Of a DNA stretch of 38,920 nt, positions 25,060 through 32,563 are shown one piece after another (position 1 is the stretch's first letter; the number at the start of each line of letters is the position of its first letter). Position numbers and translations under genes: made by a program. The stretch is taken from positions 1 to 38,920 of the forward strand of contig NZ_JACJRJ010000053.1 in NCBI RefSeq assembly GCF_014697195.1, given 5' to 3'. Origin of the DNA: Cylindrospermum sp. FACHB-282 (lineage in GTDB: Bacteria; Cyanobacteriota; Cyanobacteriia; Cyanobacteriales; Nostocaceae). The notes beneath the pieces are model-generated. The model was not told the origin of the DNA. It made no database searches and saw only the letters and a program-made list of their open reading frames with translations.

Positions 25060-25581
25060 TTGAAATCAATTTTACTCAGCGTGGCGTTCATGCTGGTTTG
25101 TGTTGTGGCTTTGGTGTTGGCGCAAGTAGGCGGTAAACAGGATACTGCTATTGCTGCTAAGTTGACTCAAACTCCACCAGCAGTCACTACTGTCATTGAA
25201 AACAATACCCTGATAGCGAGCAATATTATGTCTGATGTGAATGTCGTAACTACCCCTTCTGGATTGAAGTATATTGAGTTAGCAAAGGGGACGGGAGCGA
25301 CTCCTCAAAAAGGACAAACGGTTGTGGTTCACTACGTTGGTACTCTAGAAGATGGTACTAAGTTTGATAGTTCACGCGATCGCCGCCAACCCTTCGAGTT
25401 TAAAATTGGTATCGGACAGGTGATCAAGGGCTGGGATGAAGGTCTGAGCACGATGAAAATAGGCGATCGCCGTCAGTTAATTATCCCCCCAGATTTAGGT
25501 TATGGCCCTCGTGGTGCTGGTGGCGTAATTCCACCCAACGCTACCTTGGTGTTTGATGTCGAATTGCTAGAGATCAAATAA
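25060..25581 (+). CDS. FKBP-type peptidyl-prolyl isomerase, exported
   Basis: 173 residues starting at TTG 25060, preceded by AGAGAGGG. The N-terminus ([20 protein letters not shown]) is a signal peptide or anchor, so the enzyme should work in the periplasm or lumen on proline-containing folding intermediates. After a ~40-residue linker, residues ~65-173 form a single FKBP domain: [93 protein letters not shown]. The conserved Tyr, Asp, Phe, Ile-Trp and Tyr residues of the active site are all present. It is convergent with dnaB. Confidence 0.95.
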   Translation: MKSILLSVAFMLVCVVALVLAQVGGKQDTAIAAKLTQTPPAVTTVIENNTLIASNIMSDVNVVTTPSGLKYIELAKGTGATPQKGQTVVVHYVGTLEDGTKFDSSRDRRQPFEFKIGIGQVIKGWDEGLSTMKIGDRRQLIIPPDLGYGPRGAGGVIPPNATLVFDVELLEIK

Positions 25582-25592
25582 ATTTCGGTAAT

Positions 25593-25631
25593 GGGTAATT
25601 GGTAATAGGTAATAGTTTTATCCAATTACCC
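25593..25631. terminator. Bidirectional hairpin between FKBP and dnaB genes
   Basis: GGGTAATTGG (25593-25602) pairs perfectly with CCAATTACCC (25622-25631), with a 19-nt loop of TAATAGG-type repeats. It sits exactly between the convergent stops at 25581 and 25641, so it can serve both transcripts. Confidence 0.6.
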
Positions 25632-25640
25632 GTTATTGCT

Positions 25641-28283
25641 TTAATAATTATTTGGTCGGGCTAGATTTTTGAACTTTGTAAACTGTGGATCGAATAAAAG
25701 TTTAATGGTTCCCGTCGGGCCGTTACGGTGTTTAACCACATTTACTTCTGCAATTCCGCGTTCGGGTGTATCTGGTGTGTAATATTCATCGCGGTATAAC
25801 ATGATTACCAAATCCGCATCTTGTTCTATTGAGTTATGGACTATGATGTTATTCGCAATAAAATTATGCAAGCTAGGAACTGTTAAATCGTAAACTTCTT
25901 CTTGACCATCAGGCTCGATTGAGATAATTTCATCCCAGTAAATATCGCTGTTGGACAAGATAGCCATATCATTTGATTGGACAGCTTCTGCTACTCTTAA
26001 AGCACGTTCTCGACTTAAGTTGCACTTATAAAGAGTTGTTCCACAATATGCTGTTCCAATAGCTGCTTGCATTTGTCGTGTTGTAATACCAGCTAACTGC
26101 ATTGCGGGAATAGCGTACATCTTCCAAACTTCTGTTGGTATTACATCTCTATTAGTATTAGCAACACAAGTTTTAATATGCTCCACAATTTCTCCCATCG
26201 ACTGGCACTTGTAGCTTCCTATAGCACCAATTTGTTGAGCAAATAATTCGATATCAGATTTACCTGTTATGACTACGTGGTATTGATTTCGACCTTTGCC
26301 GGATTGTGGAACCATTTTTAACCGAGCGTTAATGCCAAGCCTTAACAGAAGCGATTGTACATCTGCTGCTAACTTCTCACTACTGCTGGCATAGTAGGCA
26401 ATAGGACGTAACCTTTTACCTGAAACTAGCTTAATAGAACCATCAGTACTCCATAAATGGCGCAGGAAAAGAGCAATTGCTTCTTGGGGTTGTTCAAAAA
26501 CTTGGACTGGGATAAATTTTTCGTAAGACCTCAAGCCAAATGCGTCCATAGAATCTAGCCATTGAGCAACTGGATTTCTAGTATTACGACCCAGAGGTAG
26601 ACTGGAAGCAAGATAAACCTGATACCAATTTCTTTCTTTGTTAACCCGTGGGGAGATAGCGTTACCAAATACTTCTAGAGAAAGACAGGTAACTATGTTA
26701 GCCAAATCCTCTTCTCTCGTTGTGTATTGGATGGCATGACGAGGTAAAGTACATCCATCTCCAATCAAATGTCCAAGAAGTGCTAATTGGGGATGAGTCA
26801 TTGTTTGACAAGCAGAACTGCCAATATGGCGAGGAATTGCTAACCTGTTACCTTCTTTTAATTCATCTAGTCGTTTCCATCCTTTGATAGTTAAGAATTT
26901 ATGATTTCCAGTGGCTCTAATAGAGCGACCTAGACGAGTTTTAAGCTTAAAGACAGGTTTTTTACCAGTTGAAAAAGCATGATTTACAGTAGCAGGTTCA
27001 AGCTTTAATGTTTCTTCATTCAATGCCCAGACTTCAAAACCAGATTTACCTACCAACTCTTTAATTGGAACTCGCTTTCCACTACTTGCAATTGTTACTA
27101 AACTATCACCTGTTAAACAACCAGATTCGCGCAAATCAGATAAGATCGGGCGTTTATTGGTGCGTGCTTCCACTCCTCGACTTAACTGAGATAGAGCAAT
27201 AATGGGAACAGATAATTCACGGGCTAAACCTTTGAGTTGACGCGTAATTTTTGATAATTCTTGAACGCGATTATCACCGGCTCCTTCCATTAATTGCAAG
27301 TAATCTATGACAATTAATCCCAATTCCATTCCCTGTTCTGCTTGCAGTCGCCGTGCTTGACTACGCATTTGGTTAACTGTAATATTCGCTGTGTCATCAA
27401 TATAAATTGGCATCTCTGAGAGCATACCAATAGCACGACTTAACGGTTCCCATTGAGTTTGGCTAAGGCGTCCACTCCGCAGATAACTACTTTCAATTTG
27501 CGCCTCGCTAGCTAATAAACGTTGCACTAATTGCTCTTTTGACATTTCTAAACTAAAAATAGCAACTGGGAATTTATAACCTGCAGCAATATTATGAGCG
27601 ACGTTCAAGCAGAAGGCCGTTTTCCCCATTGATGGCCTAGCAGCAACGATAATCAAATCAGAACGCTGAAAGCCGCCGGTCATAGCATCTAAATCATAAA
27701 AGCCGCAGGGAATACCTGGTAGGGCGATACCTTGATTTCGAGCTTCAATATCTTGGAAATTATTAATCAGGGTATCGGCGATGTGAACTAAGCCTGATTG
27801 GGGACGTTCTTGGGTGACGCCAAAAACTTTCTGTTCTGCTTGGTCGAGGACAATTGGTAACTCGGTTTCTGTTTCGTAACCGAGATGGACAATTTCGCCA
27901 CCGGCTTTAATTAACCGCCTTCGCAGGTATTTTTCCATCACTAACCCTGCTAAGGCGTCGATGTTAACTGCTGAAACGGTTCTTTCTACTAGAGTTGCTA
28001 ATTTATTTATGCCGCCAATGAGGGTAAGCTTATCGTTGTCAGCTAGCCAACTGGTGACTGCGAGTAAGTCTGTGGGTTTACCTTGGGTGTGAAGGCGTAG
28101 GGCTGCTTGATAGATTTGTTTGTGAGCGCTAATGTAAAAAGCTTCTGGAACTAGGCGATCGCTAATTCGACCTACTGCTTCTGGATCTAGTAAAATTCCC
28201 CCCAAAATCGCTTCTTCTGCCTCAATGTTTTGGGGTGGGAGGCGATCGCTACCATTGCCTTTAAAACTCAGTTCTTCAGCCAT
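25641..28283 (-). CDS. dnaB: Replicative DNA helicase DnaB with intein
   Basis: 880 residues before splicing; 451 after removal of the 429-residue intein, the normal DnaB size. The helicase unwinds DNA at the replication fork as a hexamer. The N-terminal domain starts LPPQNIEAEEAILGGILLDP. The RecA-like core has Walker A ARPSMGKTAF near 212-221, GLIVIDYLQLM (Walker B), and IALSQLSRGVEAR; the insertion is after SDLRESG. The C-extein resumes SIEQDADLVIMLYRDEYY, then VVKHRNGPTGTIKLLFDPQF. All helicase motifs are intact once spliced. It lies 174 bp downstream of rplI, a conserved neighbourhood; a stem at 28408-28440 separates the two. Confidence 0.97.
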   Translation of the reverse strand: MAEELSFKGNGSDRLPPQNIEAEEAILGGILLDPEAVGRISDRLVPEAFYISAHKQIYQAALRLHTQGKPTDLLAVTSWLADNDKLTLIGGINKLATLVERTVSAVNIDALAGLVMEKYLRRRLIKAGGEIVHLGYETETELPIVLDQAEQKVFGVTQERPQSGLVHIADTLINNFQDIEARNQGIALPGIPCGFYDLDAMTGGFQRSDLIIVAARPSMGKTAFCLNVAHNIAAGYKFPVAIFSLEMSKEQLVQRLLASEAQIESSYLRSGRLSQTQWEPLSRAIGMLSEMPIYIDDTANITVNQMRSQARRLQAEQGMELGLIVIDYLQLMEGAGDNRVQELSKITRQLKGLARELSVPIIALSQLSRGVEARTNKRPILSDLRESGCLTGDSLVTIASSGKRVPIKELVGKSGFEVWALNEETLKLEPATVNHAFSTGKKPVFKLKTRLGRSIRATGNHKFLTIKGWKRLDELKEGNRLAIPRHIGSSACQTMTHPQLALLGHLIGDGCTLPRHAIQYTTREEDLANIVTCLSLEVFGNAISPRVNKERNWYQVYLASSLPLGRNTRNPVAQWLDSMDAFGLRSYEKFIPVQVFEQPQEAIALFLRHLWSTDGSIKLVSGKRLRPIAYYASSSEKLAADVQSLLLRLGINARLKMVPQSGKGRNQYHVVITGKSDIELFAQQIGAIGSYKCQSMGEIVEHIKTCVANTNRDVIPTEVWKMYAIPAMQLAGITTRQMQAAIGTAYCGTTLYKCNLSRERALRVAEAVQSNDMAILSNSDIYWDEIISIEPDGQEEVYDLTVPSLHNFIANNIIVHNSIEQDADLVIMLYRDEYYTPDTPERGIAEVNVVKHRNGPTGTIKLLFDPQFTKFKNLARPNNY
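25833..27119 (-). other. Full-length DnaB intein with LAGLIDADG endonuclease
   Basis: 429 residues (389-817 of the precursor). Cys1 begins CLTGDSLVTIASSGKRVPI; block B is RSIRATGNHKFLTI. The two dodecapeptide blocks of the homing endonuclease are LLGHLIGDGC and LRHLWSTDGS. The C-terminus is LTVPSLHNFIANNIIVHN followed by Ser+1. The insertion point (RESG / SIEQDAD) and exact length equal those of the well-studied Synechocystis DnaB intein, so splicing is expected. Nucleophiles Cys1, penultimate His, Asn429 and Ser+1 are all present; acid residues in both endonuclease blocks (D) are retained, so the nuclease may be active. Confidence 0.95.
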
Positions 28284-28407
28284 AAGCGATTTTAAATTTG
28301 CGATTTTGGATTAGCCCTTGGGGTACTTCACTCTTATAGTCCAAAATCGACTTGAAGATGCTATCTAGGGTATTTTCTTAGTCACAATTTCCCCAAAAAG
28401 AGCAAGC

Positions 28408-28440
28408 ACCACAGATAAACAGCAATGATTCATCTGTGGT
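28408..28440. terminator. Stem-loop between rplI and dnaB
   Basis: ACCACAGAT (28408-28416) and ATCTGTGGT (28432-28440), a perfect 9-bp stem, 18 bp after the rplI stop on the minus strand. Minus-strand sequence beyond it has CTTTTTG. It is likely a terminator or attenuator between the two genes. Confidence 0.55.
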
Positions 28441-28457
28441 GGCAGACTAAGCAGTAG

Positions 28458-28916
28458 TTAGCTAGGGACGACTTCAATATCGATTTGTGCCACTACGTCA
28501 GAATACAGCTTAATTTCGGCTTTGTATGTACCCAGGTGGTTGATATCGGGGATAGTAATGCCACGGCGATCAACTTCTTGACCGGTAGCTGCCTGAATTG
28601 CCTCGGCAATATCTTGGGTAGTGACTGTACCAAAAATAGCTTCATTTTCACCAACTTGCTTGGCAATTTTCAAGCTGCCAACTTTTTCCAGAGCTGCTTT
28701 TTGTTCTTCAGCTTGTTTTCTGAGTTCTAATTGCCGCAGACGCTCTTGCTCACGGCGGCGTTCTACTTGCTTAAGAATACCGGGAGTGGCATGAGTTGCC
28801 AATTTTTGGGGAATCAGATAATTACGAGCATAGCCGGGAGCTACTTCCACTAAGTCGCCAGATTTGCCCAGCTTGCCGATATCCTGATTTAAAACTAACT
28901 GTACGCGCTTCACCAT
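28458..28916 (-). CDS. rplI: 50S ribosomal protein L9
   Basis: 152 residues. The N-terminal domain ([36 protein letters not shown]) carries the L9 signature, then comes the long connecting helix rich in Arg, Glu and Gln, and the C-terminal RNA-binding domain ([40 protein letters not shown]). L9 binds 23S rRNA domain V and spans the subunit surface. The length is normal. dnaB follows downstream, a frequent bacterial order. Confidence 0.98.
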   Translation of the reverse strand: MVKRVQLVLNQDIGKLGKSGDLVEVAPGYARNYLIPQKLATHATPGILKQVERRREQERLRQLELRKQAEEQKAALEKVGSLKIAKQVGENEAIFGTVTTQDIAEAIQAATGQEVDRRGITIPDINHLGTYKAEIKLYSDVVAQIDIEVVPS

Positions 28917-29084
28917 CTTTTTTCGTTTTTCCTGTAAAATCTCATTAACTTGGGTGGTCAGCAGGATAGCTTGCCTGGACTGCGACTATATCCCAAAGCT
29001 AAGATTTTAGCGAAAAGGTGGGGGCGATCGCAACTATTAGCGGCAGAAAAATCATCTCATCCTCTGGGGAATTATCACCACCGG

Positions 29085-29858
29085 CTAAAATCTGTCTTTC
29101 ATTCCCCGAATCCTAGCAAAGGTTTGTACTGGATCGTTACTGTTGGCAGCTAATTGTAATGATGGTTGCTCCCACCTTAAAAATGGATTCGTGCGCTTTT
29201 CCACACCCAACAGAGAGGGAACCGTAGCTTCTTGGCGATCGCGACAAGCCTTAACTTGATCGTAGCGTTTTTGTAAATCTGCGTTGTCACCATCCACGGT
29301 GAGGGCAAATTGCAGATTTTTTAAAGTGTATTCATGGGCGCACCAAACGCGGGTATCATCGGGGAAAGCGCGGAGTTTAGCGAGGGAGTCTACCATTTGT
29401 GTTGGCGTTCCTTCAAATAAACGACCGCAACCGCCTGCAAACAGAGTATCACCGCAGAATAACTCCCCTGTCTCCCTGGCTTGTTCTGGAGGAAAGTAGT
29501 AAGCGATGTGAGCGCGGGTATGTCCGGGAACGAAAACAATTTCCCCTGGGCGATCGCCAAACTCAATGCGATCGCCTTGTTGCAAAAATACCTGCTGTCC
29601 GGGAATTCTTCCCCGATCCTCGACACCACCATAAACTGTCACTTGGGGAAAATGTTCCATTAGCTGCTGATTACCACCCACATGGTCATGATGATGGTGC
29701 GTGTTAAAAATTGCTACCAACTCAGCTTTGAGTTGTGCAAGTTGTTGTAAGACTGGTTCAGCCACCGCTGGATCGACAACAGCAGCAATATTTTGCTTGG
29801 CATCGTACAGCAAAAATATATAGTTGTCTGAGAGTGCCTCAAGACGGATTACCTGCAT
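29085..29858 (-). CDS. gloB: Hydroxyacylglutathione hydrolase (glyoxalase II)
   Basis: 257 residues of metallo-beta-lactamase fold that hydrolyse S-lactoylglutathione to lactate and glutathione, the second step of methylglyoxal detoxification. The metal-binding motif [10 protein letters not shown] begins near residue 53. Further ligands are in [14 protein letters not shown] (His), [18 protein letters not shown] (Asp) and [15 protein letters not shown] (His), and the C-terminal glutathione-binding helical domain ends [11 protein letters not shown]...[11 protein letters not shown]. The ATG follows ATAAGGGAGACAAATGTA, a strong ribosome site. It is divergent from the glycan cluster. Confidence 0.97.
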   Translation of the reverse strand: MQVIRLEALSDNYIFLLYDAKQNIAAVVDPAVAEPVLQQLAQLKAELVAIFNTHHHHDHVGGNQQLMEHFPQVTVYGGVEDRGRIPGQQVFLQQGDRIEFGDRPGEIVFVPGHTRAHIAYYFPPEQARETGELFCGDTLFAGGCGRLFEGTPTQMVDSLAKLRAFPDDTRVWCAHEYTLKNLQFALTVDGDNADLQKRYDQVKACRDRQEATVPSLLGVEKRTNPFLRWEQPSLQLAANSNDPVQTFARIRGMKDRF

Positions 29859-30225
29859 TACATTTGTCTCCCTTATAAGTAGATATTTGGTATTAATAAA
29901 TATGCTTTCTACGTGAAATTTCGCTAGACGAACTAGCCAATATGGCGTTAACTTTATTTAGGCTTTTATTGCAGCTTTTGATCTAAGGGTAAGCGAAAAT
30001 CTTCGCTTTACCATATTTCATGACAAATTCGATGTTGATTCATTATTGACATTCAGTTGCAATTTTCAAGATAAGAAAGAGCATATCTTAAAACCATTTC
30101 GTGTTTTATAAAACCTTAGTTACTTAAATAATAACACTGACTTTGTTTTCCTAGTACTTGAAATTCTCATGCCTGAATTTTCAATTGCTTATCCCTACCT
30201 TCTCAACAAGAAGAGTATTTAATCA
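29859..30225. promoter_or_regulatory. Divergent regulatory region before the glycan cluster
   Basis: 367 bp, AT-rich. It holds an imperfect stem GGTAAGCGAA (29988-29997) / TTCGCTTTACC (30002-30012, one bulge). A candidate promoter for the glycan genes is TTGACA at 30046-30051 with GATAAG at 30070-30075 (18-bp spacer). A run of repeated AT boxes follows. The first gene has AGAAGAG 8-14 bp before its ATG. The sites are predictions by eye. Confidence 0.35.
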
Positions 30226-31269
30226 ATGACTCCACTTGTTACGATAATTGTTACCTGTTTTAATCAAGCTAGCTACTTAGAACGCTCGGTTAAAAGCGTA
30301 CTATCACAAACATTTACTGACCTTGAATGTATTATGGTAGATGATGGTTCTACTGATAACACTCAAGAAGTTGTCAAGCAATTAATGAATCTAGATTCAA
30401 GAGTAAGCTACTTCTATAAAGAAAATGGCGGAGTGTCTTCAAGTCGTAATTTTGGCATTAAACAGGCACAAGGCAAATGGATTCAGTTTCTAGATGGAGA
30501 TGATTGGATTCACGAAAATAAAATAAAATTTCAATTAGATCATCTAAGTGACTTGCATGACGAAAACAATACTGTTTTTTATACAGATTATGAACGGGTA
30601 TTCATAGACAGAGAACAACAAATCATCAACAGACAGGAGAATATAGTTGGTTCTTTGTCAACAGACCAATTGATAGAGCGATTACTCATCCCTGATTTTT
30701 TAGCTGATTCTCCATTTCCCTTACTTCAGCAATGTCTATTGATGAGTAGAGATATTCTTAATAAAAAGTTATTTGATGAGAATTTGAAAGCTCTGCAAGA
30801 TAGAGATTTTACAGTAGACATTTTACTTTTAGGGGCGAATTTTGTATACACCTCGTTAATCGGAGCATATTATACAAAACATCAGTCTAATAGAACTAAT
30901 AACTGGCCTTACATGAAAGCTTATTACATTTTGCTCTACGAGACGGTGTCCAGTAAGCATCATGATTTGATCCCTTTATGCCAAGTAGGGATAGATTTTT
31001 TAATTAAAGAGGCAATTAGAGAAAAAGAGCCAGAAAATTTTGCTCGGCTAATTAAAATTTTTTCCCCTCCTTTGTATTTGTTAAATAAAAAAATCAAAAT
31101 TAATCATAGCTCTATACTCAAGTTGATTTATCAAACTAGGTTAATTATTCCCAGCTTTGTACTCTATGAAAAATATCGAGGCCCCCGCTCTCAAAAAATC
31201 ATATCTATTTTTTCCTACTTCATCAATTTTTTCAAAAGACCAAATAACAGTTATATCAGTAGTGACTAA
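30226..31269 (+). CDS. Family 2 glycosyltransferase
   Basis: 347 residues. The GT-A fold is clear: LVTIIVTCFNQASYLERSVK, VLSQTFTDLECIMVDDGSTD, NGGVSSSRNFGIKQAQGKWI, QFLDGDDWI with the DxD-type metal site at Asp90-Asp93. It should transfer a sugar from a nucleotide donor to a growing glycan at the inner face of the membrane. The C-terminal 130 residues are basic and amphipathic (PPLYLLNKKIKINHSSILKL), suggesting peripheral membrane contact. It is the first gene of the cluster; the next starts 12 bp downstream. Donor and acceptor are unknown. Codon use is AT-rich like the rest of the cluster. Confidence 0.93.
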   Translation: MTPLVTIIVTCFNQASYLERSVKSVLSQTFTDLECIMVDDGSTDNTQEVVKQLMNLDSRVSYFYKENGGVSSSRNFGIKQAQGKWIQFLDGDDWIHENKIKFQLDHLSDLHDENNTVFYTDYERVFIDREQQIINRQENIVGSLSTDQLIERLLIPDFLADSPFPLLQQCLLMSRDILNKKLFDENLKALQDRDFTVDILLLGANFVYTSLIGAYYTKHQSNRTNNWPYMKAYYILLYETVSSKHHDLIPLCQVGIDFLIKEAIREKEPENFARLIKIFSPPLYLLNKKIKINHSSILKLIYQTRLIIPSFVLYEKYRGPRSQKIISIFSYFINFFKRPNNSYISSD

Positions 31270-31281
31270 AGCAACTAATAT

Positions 31282-32439
31282 ATGAAAGGAAAAGTTTCGT
31301 TAGTTGTGAGTGACTTGTCTGGAGGAGGCTCAGTTCGAGCCTATTTACTGGCTCAAGTCCTAAAAAAAATCGATTATGACGTAGAGGTTGTAGGCTTTTT
31401 ATTTGGTCAGGAATTGTATGCCATTCCTCCTGTAGGTATACCAGTAGTAGCTATTGATGGCAAAAACTATCCTGAGTTTTTTAGATCAGCTAAAAATCTT
31501 TGGCAAAAACTAGATGGCGATATTATTTATGCGATAAAACCTAAACCAACAAGTTTTGGTGTATCTCTACTACATAAATTAACCACCCGTCGTCCTTTGC
31601 TTTTAGATATGGACGACTGGGAACTTAGCTGGCACGGAGGTTTTGAATGGAAGTATCGTCCCAGTCTAAAGCAGTTTGCCAGGGACATTCTTAAGCAGGA
31701 TGGTGTATTGAGATTTCCCGATCATCCACTTTATCTCCAATGGATAGAAAGTTTAGTATCTCGTGCCAATGGGATTACGATAGATACTCAGTTTCTTCAA
31801 GACCGCTTTGGCGGTGTTTATGTGCCTAATGGCAAAGATACTGCGATGTTCGACCCTGACAAATATAATCCTAATGTCAGCAGAGAGGATTATGGTCTGG
31901 CGAACTATCGAATTCTGATGTTTCCTGGAGCACCAAGACCTCACAAAGGGGTTGAAGATGTTTTAATAGCCTTAGATCAGTTGAATCAGCAAGATTTAAG
32001 ACTAGTAATTGTGGGTGGTAGTCCTTACGATGATTATGATGATCGGTTAATTGAAAAATGGGGGCGTTGGATCATCAAATTACCAAAGTGTCCTGTAGAG
32101 GTTATGCCTGAGGTTGTAGCAGCTGCTCACATTGTGGTTGTTCCCCAGCGAGATAACGTAATTGCTCGCGCCCAATTTCCTCTAAAGTTGACAGATGGGA
32201 TGGCAATGGCTAAACCTGTTTTATCAACGCGAGTGGGAGATATTCCCGAAATTTTAGCAGAAACTGGTTATCTAGTTGATCCTGGTTGTCCCGAACAAAT
32301 TGCTGCACAAATTCAACTAATTTTTGCAGATTTAGAGCAAGCAGAGGAGCGAGGTAAAAAGGCTAGAAAAAGATGTGTAGAAAAATATAGCTTAGAGGCT
32401 ATGGCATCTACCCTATCTGAGTTAATTTCCAGTTTGTGA
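31282..32439 (+). CDS. Family 4-type glycosyltransferase
   Basis: 385 residues with a GT-B fold. The N-terminal Rossmann domain begins VSLVVSDLSGGGSVRAYLLA. The donor-binding half has RILMFPGAPRPHKGVEDVLI (GT4-like G-x-x-x-x-x-K-G), LVIVGGSPYDDYDDR, VVPQRDNVIARAQFPLKLTD, GMAMAKPVLSTRVGDIPEIL and a final E-ILAETGYLVDPG. The EX7E pattern typical of GT4 is altered here (ARAQFPLKLTDGMA), so it is a divergent member. It is 12 bp after the GT2 gene and in the same direction. It likely extends the same glycan. No signal peptide or membrane span. Confidence 0.88.
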   Translation: MKGKVSLVVSDLSGGGSVRAYLLAQVLKKIDYDVEVVGFLFGQELYAIPPVGIPVVAIDGKNYPEFFRSAKNLWQKLDGDIIYAIKPKPTSFGVSLLHKLTTRRPLLLDMDDWELSWHGGFEWKYRPSLKQFARDILKQDGVLRFPDHPLYLQWIESLVSRANGITIDTQFLQDRFGGVYVPNGKDTAMFDPDKYNPNVSREDYGLANYRILMFPGAPRPHKGVEDVLIALDQLNQQDLRLVIVGGSPYDDYDDRLIEKWGRWIIKLPKCPVEVMPEVVAAAHIVVVPQRDNVIARAQFPLKLTDGMAMAKPVLSTRVGDIPEILAETGYLVDPGCPEQIAAQIQLIFADLEQAEERGKKARKRCVEKYSLEAMASTLSELISSL

Positions 32440-32563
32440 GTTTTAGTGGTGCATTATTTTCAATCTATTATTAAATAGGTAGGCCTAATTAATCTGACTT
32501 TTTCCTGCCACTATAAAATTATGAATCATGTTAAAAATTAGCTAATTATAATCTCAATCTCCA

